From NCBI GenBank assembly GCA_028689025.1, contig JAQTXA010000010.1:28203-92202 (forward strand): 64,000 nt of DNA, read 5' to 3'. Position 1 is the stretch's first letter. The number at the start of each line of letters is the position of its first letter. The stretch is from Aliarcobacter sp. GTDB lineage: Bacteria > Campylobacterota > Campylobacteria > Campylobacterales > Arcobacteraceae. Position numbers and translations under genes: made by a program. The notes beneath the pieces are model-generated. The model searched no databases. It saw nothing but the letters and a program-made list of their open reading frames with translations, and was not told where the DNA came from. Shown piece after piece: positions 42,331 to 50,946 of the stretch.

Positions 42331-43313
42331 ATAAAAACTCCATCAAGTTTTGTTTTACATTTAGGACAACATCCATCAAGAACTTTGTTTTCTAAAACAT
42401 TAAAATATTCTCTTCTTATTAATATTTCACCACAATTCTTACAAACAGTATCATTTTCAAAAGTGCTATTTCCCATATAAACATAATTTAGCCCATGACT
42501 TTTTGCAATATCAAAGGCCATTTGTAAAGTTTCATTTTTAGTTCTTTGTAAATTTTGTTCTTTATAATCTGGATGAAAAGCACTAATATGCCAAGGAGTA
42601 TCAACTCCAAGATTTTCTTTTATAAATTTTACAATATTTTCTAACTCTTCTTTTGAGTCATTTTTTGAAGGAACAATTAACGTTGTGATTTCAAGATGAA
42701 TACCATTTTTTTTGATATTAACCAAATTATTACAAACAACTTTTAAATCTCCACCTAAAGACTTTTTATAATAGTTTTTATCAAAAGATTTTAAATCAAT
42801 ATTCATGGCATCAATTATGCCTTTCATATCAGCTATTACTTCAGCACTTTCAAAACCATTTGAAACAAAAACTGATTTTAGGCCAAACTCTTTTCCTTTT
42901 ATTGCAATATCTTTAGCAAAGGGATAAAAAATTGTTGGTTCATTGTAGGTGTATGAAATTGATTTGCAGTTTTTATCTCTTGCAATAGTTACAATTTCAT
43001 CCACAGTAAAATAGTTGTTTTTATTTATATTTGAGGTTTGTGATATTTGCCAATTTTGACAAAATGAACACCTAAAATTACAACCGACTGTTCCAAGAGA
43101 AAGTGAAGTTGAGTTTGGCAAAAAATGATAAAGAGGTTTTTTTTCAATTGGGTCAATATTTAAAGCACTTAAATATCCATAAACCAAACACTCTATTTTT
43201 TCACCAATATTTTTGTTTACTCCACAAACTCCAGTTTGCCCTACTTTTAATTTACAATAATAGGAACATAAAAGACAGACTAATCTCTCATTTTGTTGTT
43301 TATAGAATTTCAT
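42327..43313 (-). CDS. amrS: AmmeMemoRadiSam-system radical SAM enzyme
   Basis: 328 residues. Radical SAM motif CNFRCSFCQNWQIS (about 78-91; CxxxCxxC), preceded by an N-terminal Cys group (CLLCSYYC, CGV) and followed by GGxxx-type SYTYNEPTIFY near 122. It ends with a zinc-ribbon-like tail having CKNCG and CCPKC. The fold resembles pyruvate-formate-lyase activating enzymes, but no glycyl-radical partner is nearby; instead it is fused in context with MEMO and AMMECR1 genes, as in many genomes. Overlaps both neighbours by ATGA. Substrate not known. Confidence 0.93.
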   Translation of the reverse strand: MKFYKQQNERLVCLLCSYYCKLKVGQTGVCGVNKNIGEKIECLVYGYLSALNIDPIEKKPLYHFLPNSTSLSLGTVGCNFRCSFCQNWQISQTSNINKNNYFTVDEIVTIARDKNCKSISYTYNEPTIFYPFAKDIAIKGKEFGLKSVFVSNGFESAEVIADMKGIIDAMNIDLKSFDKNYYKKSLGGDLKVVCNNLVNIKKNGIHLEITTLIVPSKNDSKEELENIVKFIKENLGVDTPWHISAFHPDYKEQNLQRTKNETLQMAFDIAKSHGLNYVYMGNSTFENDTVCKNCGEILIRREYFNVLENKVLDGCCPKCKTKLDGVFI

Positions 43314-43855
43314 TTTATTTTCTTAACTTCATAAGTGAAAACTTGGGGATGAAATTCCAAACAATTAGGCTCAAAACTTCCTTTATAACAAAGATGAGAA
43401 AAAAACTCTTCAAAAGTTGGGAGTTGTTCCCAAACTTGTGGTAAAAAAGTACTTCTTCGTCCATCTTTTTGCAAAATAACTCCATGAAAATTTGGTTTTA
43501 TTTTTGATTTTAAATCTTCTATATCTGCATAAATCACTTCAATAGGAGTTGATAAAATAGAGATTTCAATATTTACTTTTTTAAACTCATCAAGGGTTAG
43601 TTCATAAAATCTTGGATCTTCAAAAGCTGCTGCAAAGGCATTTGAAATTAAATCATCAAGAAGGGGACGATATGCTTGCAAAGTTCCAATACATCCTCGA
43701 AGTTGATTATTTAAAGTTAATGTTACAAAAGTTGCACCATTTTGGGCTAAAAATGGAAAATCTTTTAAAAGTTTCTCATTGTTTATCTTCACACTTGAAT
43801 CAAACTTCTTTTCTATTGATTTTTTTGCAATATCTAATAAAACATGATTTTCCAT
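43310..43855 (-). CDS. amrA: AMMECR1-like protein (AmmeMemoRadiSam system protein A)
   Basis: 181 residues covering one AMMECR1 domain. Strongest signature is NNQLRGCIGTLQAYRPL (about 49-65), with SNAFAAAFEDPRFYELT and VNIEISILSTP behind it; GVILQKDGRRSTFLPQVWEQ is the second block. Function of AMMECR1 in bacteria is not established. TAGGAG precedes the ATG. It is the first gene of the three-gene set; the next upstream gene, hemH, ends 14 bases earlier, so a longer transcript is likely. Confidence 0.92.
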   Translation of the reverse strand: MENHVLLDIAKKSIEKKFDSSVKINNEKLLKDFPFLAQNGATFVTLTLNNQLRGCIGTLQAYRPLLDDLISNAFAAAFEDPRFYELTLDEFKKVNIEISILSTPIEVIYADIEDLKSKIKPNFHGVILQKDGRRSTFLPQVWEQLPTFEEFFSHLCYKGSFEPNCLEFHPQVFTYEVKKIK

Positions 43856-43869
43856 TTTAAACTCCTATT

Positions 43870-44808
43870 TTAATTTTTGATAATATCCTTTATAGTCTCT
43901 ATAAATTCATCACTATCATTTACACACTTACAAACTTTATACTCTTTTATTCCTAAATTATGAGCAATTTCTCTATACTCAATATCTAGCTCAAAATCTG
44001 TCTCTGAGTTATCCACTATAAAGGCAATTGGATAAATTATCACTTTTTCATCTTTAAAGTTTTTTAACATATCTTCAAGTGATGGCTCAAGCCATTTTAA
44101 AGGCCCTACTTTTGATTGATATGCTAGATTTATTGATTTAAAATTTGTACCTTTAAGTTCTAGTTTTTCACTTAAAATTTTAACATGTTCAATCATTTGT
44201 TGCTCATAGGGGTCACCTGCATCTACTATTTTTTGAGGAAGTCCATGGGCTGAAAAAATCAGATTACATTCACTTGGATTTTCTGCATTGTTTAAAATCT
44301 CATTTACAATACACTCATTAAATTTATCATTTTTATAAAAGGTTTCAATATATCTTATGTTTTTCCCAAAAGTATAAGGTAAATAATCTACAAAATCTTC
44401 AACAGATGATTTTGTAGTAGTAGTTGAATATTGAGGATATAAAGGCAGCATTACTATCTCATTTATTCCATCATTTAAAATCTCTTTTATTACATCTTGT
44501 GCAAATGGCGGAGTATATCTCATTACTTGATAAGTTTTGAAACCTTCAATTTTTTCATTACATTTATTTACTAATTTTTCTGTTAAAGGATTTATGGGAG
44601 ACGCGTTTCCAATGTGTTCATAATTTTTCCAAGCACTATCAAGTCTTGAAGTTGTAATAAAAAATGCAATCATTTTTCTTATAATTGGATTTTTCACAGT
44701 TATTATATTTTTATCATTAAACATATTTGTTAAAAACATTTTTAATTCAGCTTTGTTTCTAGCTCCACCCATATTTAGTAAAACTAGCGCTTTTTTATTT
44801 TCTTGCAT
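43870..44808 (-). CDS. hemH: Ferrochelatase
   Basis: 312 residues, standard length. LLNMGGARNK at the N terminus, YPQYSTTTTKSSVEDF near 120-135, LIFSAHGLPQKIVDAGDPYE near 178-197 with the conserved His, and YQSKVGPLKWLEPSLEDML near 226-244 with Glu. It inserts iron into protoporphyrin IX as the last step of protoheme synthesis, needed here for many c-type cytochromes. Its start overlaps the ABC ATPase gene by 14 bases. Confidence 0.96.
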   Translation of the reverse strand: MQENKKALVLLNMGGARNKAELKMFLTNMFNDKNIITVKNPIIRKMIAFFITTSRLDSAWKNYEHIGNASPINPLTEKLVNKCNEKIEGFKTYQVMRYTPPFAQDVIKEILNDGINEIVMLPLYPQYSTTTTKSSVEDFVDYLPYTFGKNIRYIETFYKNDKFNECIVNEILNNAENPSECNLIFSAHGLPQKIVDAGDPYEQQMIEHVKILSEKLELKGTNFKSINLAYQSKVGPLKWLEPSLEDMLKNFKDEKVIIYPIAFIVDNSETDFELDIEYREIAHNLGIKEYKVCKCVNDSDEFIETIKDIIKN

Positions 44809-45397
44809 TCTCTTCTAACCTTATTATTTTATCACTACACCACGAGGCCATATCTAAATCATGTGTTATTAACAAAATTGCACACTTATCTAAAAGTGTA
44901 ACTAACAATTTCATAACATCATAAGCTATTATATTATCCAAAGCAGATGTTGGTTCATCAACCAAAAGTAAATCTGGCTTCATCAAAAGTGCTCGTAAAA
45001 TTGAACATCTTTGAAGTTGTCCACCACTTAATTCATGTGGTTTTTTATCTAATAGTTCTTTTTGTAGAGTCAAATTTATTAAAAACTCTTCTAACTCATT
45101 TTGAGAAATATCTCCAACTATATCTTTTATCTGTTCTATTATTGAATATGTTGGATGAAAAGAGTTATATGGATCTTGAAATATCATAGCTATATTTGAT
45201 TTTTCTATGGTTCCACTTATTGGTTTTAAACTTCCTAAAATAAGTTCAAAAAGTGTAGTTTTTCCACTTCCACTTTTTCCAAAGATAGTTACTAACTCAC
45301 CTTTGTTTAATTCTAGGGAAAAATCTTTGTAAATGGGATTCTCTTTTTTATAATAAAAATTTAAATTTTTTATATCTAAAACTCTTTTTTTGTCCAA
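44795..45397 (-). CDS. Orphan ABC-transporter ATPase (NikE/DppF-like)
   Basis: 200 residues. Walker A TIFGKSGSGKTTLFELILG (about 37-55), Q-loop MIFQDPYNSFHPTYSI (a dipeptide/nickel-type signature), LSGGQLQRCSILRALL (about 119-134), Walker B LLLVDEPTSALD and ITHDLDMA. It is shorter than the usual 230-260 and lacks the C-terminal extension, and no permease or binding-protein gene is next to it. Start is TTG with AAAGG seven bases ahead. May serve a permease encoded elsewhere. hemH overlaps its end. Confidence 0.8.
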   Translation of the reverse strand: MDKKRVLDIKNLNFYYKKENPIYKDFSLELNKGELVTIFGKSGSGKTTLFELILGSLKPISGTIEKSNIAMIFQDPYNSFHPTYSIIEQIKDIVGDISQNELEEFLINLTLQKELLDKKPHELSGGQLQRCSILRALLMKPDLLLVDEPTSALDNIIAYDVMKLLVTLLDKCAILLITHDLDMASWCSDKIIRLEENARK

Positions 45398-45581
45398 TTT
45401 TATACCTTTTTAAAAAACATACTATATAAAAAAGTGCCTTTATCTTCCCAAAATAAGAAACTTTTTTAACTTCACAAAATATATACAATTATCGGAAACA
45501 ATTCTACTTGTAAGTTAAAATATTAAGCATAAAAAAAGAAAAAAAAGCTAAAATATTTTTTCTAAAATTTAAGGAGAAAAA

Positions 45582-45875
45582 ATGAAAAAAATCGTATTAT
45601 CTGCAATCTTTGCTGCTGCGACAGCTGCGTCTTTATCAGCTGCTTCAATTGCTGCATGTGCTACATGTCATGGTGCTAACTTTGAAAAAGCTGCATTAGG
45701 TAAATCTGGAATCGTTAAAGGTTGGGATGAAGCAAAAACTGTTGCTGCATTAAATGGTTACAAAGCTGGTACACTAAATACTTACGGTATGGGTGCTGTT
45801 ATGAAAGGTCAATCTGCTAAATTAACTGATGCAGACATCGCTGACATCGCAAAACAAATTGCGGCAATGAAATAA
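45582..45875 (+). CDS. Small class I c-type cytochrome (c553-like)
   Basis: 97 residues with a clear signal peptide (cleavage near LSAAS, about 20-22). One heme motif CATCH (26-30), close to the mature N terminus, and a probable Met ligand in TYGMGAVMKGQ near 63-73, followed by DADIADIAKQIAAMK as in c553 and c552 cytochromes. It shuttles electrons in the periplasm, from Sox enzymes or the bc1 complex to peroxidases or the cbb3 oxidase, judging from the gene set around. Excellent AAGGAG before the ATG; monocistronic with its own terminator. Confidence 0.92.
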   Translation: MKKIVLSAIFAAATAASLSAASIAACATCHGANFEKAALGKSGIVKGWDEAKTVAALNGYKAGTLNTYGMGAVMKGQSAKLTDADIADIAKQIAAMK

Positions 45876-45881
45876 TTTTTC

Positions 45882-45909
45882 AAACTAGTCAATGGAAATT
45901 GACTAGTTT
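45882..45909. terminator. Strong bidirectional terminator
   Basis: AAACTAGTCAA (45882-45892), loop TGGAAA, TTGACTAGTTT (45899-45909): a perfect 11-bp stem between the cytochrome gene and convergent ccoS, overlapping the last codons of ccoS. Confidence 0.85.
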
Positions 45910-46148
45910 TCCTCTTTTTTTAACTTCTCTTTTTCACTTTCTAATTTTTCAGCTTTAGCAGCTTTCAAACTTTTTTCTTTATTAATTGCATCATTTAAAT
46001 CTTCTACACTATCAAATAACAGTCCATTTACAATTTTATTAGAATCATCAAATTGTCCTGTTTTTGCAGCCCAAATAAAAAGAAACAACATTCCCGCTGA
46101 AATTATAATTCCTACAATTAACATAAAAAAAAGCGTATCATTTATCAT
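45903..46148 (-). CDS. ccoS: CcoS, cbb3-type cytochrome oxidase assembly protein
   Basis: 81 residues with one membrane helix at about 8-27 and a CcoS-type FDDSNKIVNGLLFDSVEDLND segment shortly after (outlined at about 35-50), then a Lys/Glu-rich tail. CcoS is needed for heme and copper insertion into the cbb3 oxidase. It sits 8 bases behind ccoI, the usual pairing. TAGGAACA before the ATG. Confidence 0.87.
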   Translation of the reverse strand: MINDTLFFMLIVGIIISAGMLFLFIWAAKTGQFDDSNKIVNGLLFDSVEDLNDAINKEKSLKAAKAEKLESEKEKLKKEEN

Positions 46149-46156
46149 TTTTGTTC

Positions 46157-48595
46157 CTATTTCATTTTTATTCTAAGTGAATTTAATACAACCATTAATG
46201 AACTTAAACTCATTGAAAGTGCTGCAAATAATGGTATTACAAGACCTGCCATTGCTAAAGGAATTGTAACTGTATTATAAATCAAAGATAAAGTTAAATT
46301 TTGTTTTATAAATTTATATGTTTTTCTTGAAATAATAAATGCATCTTTTAGTGAATTTAAAGATGAATTTAATAACACTATATCTGAAATTGCCAAAGAT
46401 ACATCTGCTGAATTTCCCATGGCAATTGCAACATCTGCATTACTTAGAGCAACACTATCATTTACTCCGTCACCCACCATTACAACTATTTTATTCTCTT
46501 TTTTTAACTCTTTTATATAATTAGCTTTTGAAACTGGTGTTTGAAAAGAGAAATATTTTTTAATTCCTAATTGTTTCGCAATATTTGAAGCAACATTTTC
46601 GTTATCACCCGTTAACATTACAACTTCAATATTTTTGTCTTGTAAAAAATCTACTAAATCTTTTGCATTATCTTTTATTTCATCTTCTAGTTCAAAACTT
46701 GCAATTACTCTTTTATTTATTGAAAAAAGATAAACTGTTTTGTTTGAATCAAATTTATAATAAATTTCATTCTCTTTTAATAGTTCTACATTTCCACCTA
46801 AAAGCTCAAAAGATTTTCCATCAACATTTGTATACCTAGCACTCATACCTTTTGCTTCAATATTTTTTACATTATCAAGTTTTTTCTCTGTTAATTCATA
46901 TTTTGTTTCTAAATATTTTTTAATTGAACAACTCACAGGATGTGTAGAAGCTGCTAATAAAGAGTATAAAAGATTTAATTTATGAATATTATCATCTAAA
47001 ATCTTCATTTTTGCAACATTTAATTCACCCTTAGTCAAAGTTCCTGTTTTATCAAAAACAACTGTATTTGCAACAGCTAATGATTCGATAAATTTTGCTT
47101 CTTTAAATAAAAGCCCTTTTTTTGCAAGTTCTGAAATACCAACTAAACTGGCCATTGGAGTTGCAAGTGCTAAAGCACAAGGACAGGCAATTACAATAAC
47201 AGAAACCGCTACAATAAATGATTTTTCAAAATGATTTGCTCCTGAATAATCAAACCCTAAATCTACTCCAAAGAAATACCAAACTAAAAAAGTAGTTAGT
47301 GCTAAAGACAAAATTGTAACTGTAAAATATTTTGAAATTTCTGCTGCTTTTGTCTGTATTTTTGGTTTTGAATTTAAAGAGTCTTCCAAAAGTGTAACAA
47401 TTGATGAAAATGTAGAATTTCTAAAATCTTTTGTAACTTCAAATTCAATTAGTGAATTACTATTTATTGTTCCACTAAATACTGTATCACCTATTTTTTT
47501 GTATACAGGAATTGATTCACCTGTAAGTGTTGATTCATCAAAGAATCCTTCACCTTTTGTGATTATTCCATCAACTGGAACTTTCTCACCAGCTCTCATT
47601 TCGATAATATCACCTAATTTAATGCTATTAAGTGCAACAGTTTTTTTAATGTTATTTTCAATAACAACAGCTTCTAAAGGTAAACTTGATTTTATTTTAT
47701 CTAAGGTATCAACTGCTGATTTTTTACCAATTACTTCCAAATATTTTCCAACAAGAACAAAAGTAATAATCATAGCAACAGAGTCAAAATAACTCTCACC
47801 TTTTGCTCCAAAAAGAATAAACATTGAATAAACATAAGTAAGAGTTGAACCAGAAGCCACTAAAAAATCCATATTAACCATACGATTTTTTAATCCGTAA
47901 TATCCACCTTTAAAGAAAATCCATCCACTATAAAATAGAACTGGTGTTGAAAGTAAAAATTCACCAATATGAATCATGTTTTTTACTTCTTCAGAAATCC
48001 CAGTAAAAAATCCAGTATATTTAGCAACACTTAACATCATAATATTCATACTTGCAATTACAGCAACCATCATACGAATAAAATAGTCTCTTTTTGCCTT
48101 TGAAGCTTGTTCATCTGCAACACTTGAATCATAAGCATATGCGTTATAACCAATAGCTCTGATTTTTAAAATAATCTCTGAAAGTTTTAATTTTTCTTCA
48201 TCCCAAACAATTCTGGCTTTATTTGAAGTAAAATTTATATTTGCTTCAATTATTCCTTTTGTTTCATATAAAACTTTTTCATTTAACCATACACAAGCGG
48301 CACAATGAATTCCTTCAATAATCAAATCAATTTGACTAAATCCTTCTTTTGTAATGCTTACATAATTATCTAAAAAGTTTTTAGAATCAAATTTACTGAT
48401 ATCATCATTTACAATTTTTAGAGGAGGAGCTAATGTTTTATTTCCTAACTTGTCATAAAAAGAGTCAAGTCCATCATCTTTTAAAATATGATAAACACCT
48501 TGACACCCTTTACAACAAAAATTCAAATCATTCTCTTTTATCATTACATTTTCACTAAATTCCAAATGGCAATGATTACACTTGATTTTCGACAA
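46157..48595 (-). CDS. ccoI: Copper-translocating P-type ATPase CcoI (FixI) for cbb3 oxidase assembly
   Basis: 812 residues. N-terminal metal-binding region CNHCH (5-9) and FCCKGCQGVYHIL (about 27-39), and an HMA domain with GIHCAACVW near 94-102. Eight helices hold the CPC motif VIACPCALALATP, with phosphorylation site DKTGTLT, then MLTGDNENVA, and VGDGVNDSVAL as hinge. This domain order is that of CcoI/FixI, which supplies copper to the CuB centre of cbb3 oxidase. Start is TTG (no ATG upstream), with AGGAG six bases ahead. Together with ccoS it forms an operon. Confidence 0.94.
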   Translation of the reverse strand: MSKIKCNHCHLEFSENVMIKENDLNFCCKGCQGVYHILKDDGLDSFYDKLGNKTLAPPLKIVNDDISKFDSKNFLDNYVSITKEGFSQIDLIIEGIHCAACVWLNEKVLYETKGIIEANINFTSNKARIVWDEEKLKLSEIILKIRAIGYNAYAYDSSVADEQASKAKRDYFIRMMVAVIASMNIMMLSVAKYTGFFTGISEEVKNMIHIGEFLLSTPVLFYSGWIFFKGGYYGLKNRMVNMDFLVASGSTLTYVYSMFILFGAKGESYFDSVAMIITFVLVGKYLEVIGKKSAVDTLDKIKSSLPLEAVVIENNIKKTVALNSIKLGDIIEMRAGEKVPVDGIITKGEGFFDESTLTGESIPVYKKIGDTVFSGTINSNSLIEFEVTKDFRNSTFSSIVTLLEDSLNSKPKIQTKAAEISKYFTVTILSLALTTFLVWYFFGVDLGFDYSGANHFEKSFIVAVSVIVIACPCALALATPMASLVGISELAKKGLLFKEAKFIESLAVANTVVFDKTGTLTKGELNVAKMKILDDNIHKLNLLYSLLAASTHPVSCSIKKYLETKYELTEKKLDNVKNIEAKGMSARYTNVDGKSFELLGGNVELLKENEIYYKFDSNKTVYLFSINKRVIASFELEDEIKDNAKDLVDFLQDKNIEVVMLTGDNENVASNIAKQLGIKKYFSFQTPVSKANYIKELKKENKIVVMVGDGVNDSVALSNADVAIAMGNSADVSLAISDIVLLNSSLNSLKDAFIISRKTYKFIKQNLTLSLIYNTVTIPLAMAGLVIPLFAALSMSLSSLMVVLNSLRIKMK

Positions 48596-48697
48596 AAAAA
48601 CTCCTACTACATTCTAAAAAAACTATACATTCGATTATTTAGATATTATGCTTTATTATGATATTATATCTTAATAAATTTGGAGAGAATCTTAATA

Positions 48698-50320
48698 ATG
48701 ATAAACAACATTTCAATACTAAAAAATATAACTATTTTATATGCCGAAGATGAAAAGGATTTAAGAGAAGTTACACATCAAATATTGAAAGGCTTTACAA
48801 AAAAACAATATGTCGCACAAAATGGACAAGAAGGTTTAGAGCTTTTTAAAGAACATGAAAATGAAATAGATTTAATTATTACAGATGTTAATATGCCTAT
48901 TCTAAATGGTTTGGATATGGTAAAAGAGATAAAAAAAATCAATCTAAATATTCCAATCATTGTAGCAACTGCATTTTCAAATAAAGAGTATCTACTCGAA
49001 GCTATTGATATTGGAATTGACAAATATGTTTTAAAACCAATTGATATTGCAAAACTTTTACAAGTAATGTCACAATCTTTAATATATCATGAATTAAAAG
49101 ATTTATATACAGATAAATTAACGAATCTACCAAATAGAAATAAGTTAAAAAAAGATTTAGAAGAGAACCATATAGATTTAATGGCTCTGTTAGATGTTGA
49201 TGAATTCTCTACAATAAATGACCTTTTTGGTGAAAAAATTGGAGATACTATTTTATTTGAATTAGCTAATAAACTAAAACAATTTTTTAATGAAGATGAT
49301 TATGTAGTTTATAGAATTGAAGCAGATAAATTCACTATAGTTTCTAGAAAAAACAATCAAGATGTAAATGAATTTTATGATCTTTGTAAAACTTTTGCAG
49401 ACAAAATCGAAAAAGAGTCTTTGCTTATTGATGAAGATGAAATTGATATAAATATTACAATTGGAATTGCTCAAGGTGACGGTGCACGTGCATTTAAATA
49501 CTCTCAAAGGGTAATTAATTATGCAAGAACAAAACTTCAAAGAATTATGATTTATAATGAATCATTTAAAATCCAACAATCTTTTGAAGAAAATATAAAA
49601 TGGGTAAAACAATTAAAAATGGGATTTAGAGAAAATCTATTCCAAGCATATTTCCAACCTATTGTTGATACTAAAACAAAAGAAGTTTACAAATATGAAG
49701 CACTTATCCGATATATCACAAAAGATGGAATAGAGATTGCTCCTTTTCATTTTATTAACGTTGCTAAAAAAACAAAACTTTACCCAAATATTATAAAAAT
49801 TGTTATCCAAGATGCTTTCAAATTAATTAAAAATAAAAATAAAAGAGTTTCTGTAAATATCTCTTTTGATGATATTGCAAATGAAGAAACAACTGCATTT
49901 ATTTATGAAATACTTGAACAAAATAAAGATTTTACAGAATTCTTAGAATTTGAGATACTTGAATCTGAGGAGATTTCAGATTTTAACGAAGTTGCAAAAT
50001 TTATTGCTGAAATTAAAAAATTTGATTGTATAGTTGGAGTTGATGACTTTGGTGCTGGATATTCAAACTTTAATCTATTAACTTTATTAGATATTGACTT
50101 TGTTAAAATTGATGGTTCATTAATTGAAAGAATAAATAGTTCAAAAGATTTAGAAATAATTGTAAACACAATTGCAAACTTTTCAAAAGAGTTTAAAGTA
50201 AAAACAGTTGCAGAATATGTATCTGATGAAGATATTTATAATAAGATTAAAGAGTTAAATATAGATTATTGTCAAGGTTATTACTTCGATAAACCTCTTA
50301 GTTACGATTCTATCAAGTAA
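48698..50320 (+). CDS. Response regulator with degenerate GGDEF and intact EAL domain
   Basis: 540 residues from the ATG at 48698; a TTG 18 bases upstream lies inside the ribosome-binding site GGAGAG and is less likely. Receiver domain (about 8-125): YAEDEKDLR, LIITDVNMPILNG with the phosphorylation Asp, VATAF and LKPID. A GGDEF-like domain (about 145-290) has lost its active motif (YRIEADKFTIV). The EAL domain (about 310-538) is complete: YEALIRYI, VSVNISFDD, LEFEILESEE, GVDDFGAGYSN, FVKIDGSLIE, TVAEYVSD, CQGYYFDKP. It should hydrolyse c-di-GMP on phosphorylation. The partner kinase is not adjacent. Confidence 0.92.
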   Translation: MINNISILKNITILYAEDEKDLREVTHQILKGFTKKQYVAQNGQEGLELFKEHENEIDLIITDVNMPILNGLDMVKEIKKINLNIPIIVATAFSNKEYLLEAIDIGIDKYVLKPIDIAKLLQVMSQSLIYHELKDLYTDKLTNLPNRNKLKKDLEENHIDLMALLDVDEFSTINDLFGEKIGDTILFELANKLKQFFNEDDYVVYRIEADKFTIVSRKNNQDVNEFYDLCKTFADKIEKESLLIDEDEIDINITIGIAQGDGARAFKYSQRVINYARTKLQRIMIYNESFKIQQSFEENIKWVKQLKMGFRENLFQAYFQPIVDTKTKEVYKYEALIRYITKDGIEIAPFHFINVAKKTKLYPNIIKIVIQDAFKLIKNKNKRVSVNISFDDIANEETTAFIYEILEQNKDFTEFLEFEILESEEISDFNEVAKFIAEIKKFDCIVGVDDFGAGYSNFNLLTLLDIDFVKIDGSLIERINSSKDLEIIVNTIANFSKEFKVKTVAEYVSDEDIYNKIKELNIDYCQGYYFDKPLSYDSIK

Positions 50321-50342
50321 GGTTAATTTAACCAACTTGATA
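50311..50342. terminator. Hairpin covering both stop codons of convergent genes
   Basis: TATCAAGT (50311-50318) pairs with ACTTGATA (50335-50342) and GGTTA (50321-50325) with TAACC (50329-50333), forming a nearly continuous stem with a small internal loop; ACTATTTTTTT follows on the plus strand. It embraces the end of the response-regulator gene and of gmk, which are only 2 bases apart. Confidence 0.55.
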
Positions 50343-50943
50343 CGATACTATTTTTTTCAAAAAGTGTACTTTTTATTCTTGTGATATTTGCGATACAAAC
50401 TAATTGTTTTGCTGCTATTTGTAGGTCATCATTGATTATTAGATAATCATAATCTTGGAAATACTCCACTTCACCTTTTGCATTTTTGATTCTTTTTTCA
50501 ATAATTTCAAGACTATCTGTGTTTCTGCTATTTAATCTTGCTTCTAGAACTTCTAAAGATGGAGTTGTAATGAAAACAGATGTAACAATTGAATCAAGTT
50601 TATTTCTCACTATCTCATGCCCTTGAACATCGATATCAAAAATTACCAATTTCCCCTCTTCTAAAGCTTTATTAATTGGCTTTAATGATGTTCCATAATA
50701 GTTATCATGAACTTTTGCATACTCAAGAAAATCACCATTTTCTATATCTTTTTCAAACTCTTCTTTTGTTACAAAAAAATAATCAACTCCATTTGTTTCA
50801 CCAACTCTTGGAGCTCTTGTAGTTGTTGAAATAGAGAAATAATAATCGTCAACATCTTTATAAACTTCTTTTAATAAAGTAGATTTACCACAACCACTAG
50901 GTCCTGAAAGTATTAAAATAGCACCTTTTTTGTCGTTTATCAA
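50323..50943 (-). CDS. gmk: Guanylate kinase
   Basis: 206 residues, family length. P-loop LSGPSGCGKSTLLKE (about 13-27), then TTTRAPRVGETNGVDYFFV (about 40-58) for GMP binding, EYAKVHDNYYGTS near 75-87 and ARLNSRNTDS with the lid arginines near 136-145. It phosphorylates GMP to GDP. Start is TTG with AAAGGG eight bases ahead. The ChePep-like gene ends 3 bases upstream, the arrangement seen for HP0321-HP0322 in Helicobacter. Confidence 0.97.
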   Translation of the reverse strand: MINDKKGAILILSGPSGCGKSTLLKEVYKDVDDYYFSISTTTRAPRVGETNGVDYFFVTKEEFEKDIENGDFLEYAKVHDNYYGTSLKPINKALEEGKLVIFDIDVQGHEIVRNKLDSIVTSVFITTPSLEVLEARLNSRNTDSLEIIEKRIKNAKGEVEYFQDYDYLIINDDLQIAAKQLVCIANITRIKSTLFEKNSIVSSWLN

Positions 50944-50946
50944 AAT

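Noticed and set aside
46339..46839. Leu/His-rich plus-strand frames opposite ccoI
   Set aside because: Composition (stretches of H, L, Y) reflects the reverse complement of AT-rich coding DNA; ccoI motifs on the other strand settle the matter.
48680..48697. Upstream TTG as start of the response regulator
   Set aside because: The TTG overlaps GGAGAG, which is the natural ribosome-binding site of the ATG at 48698.
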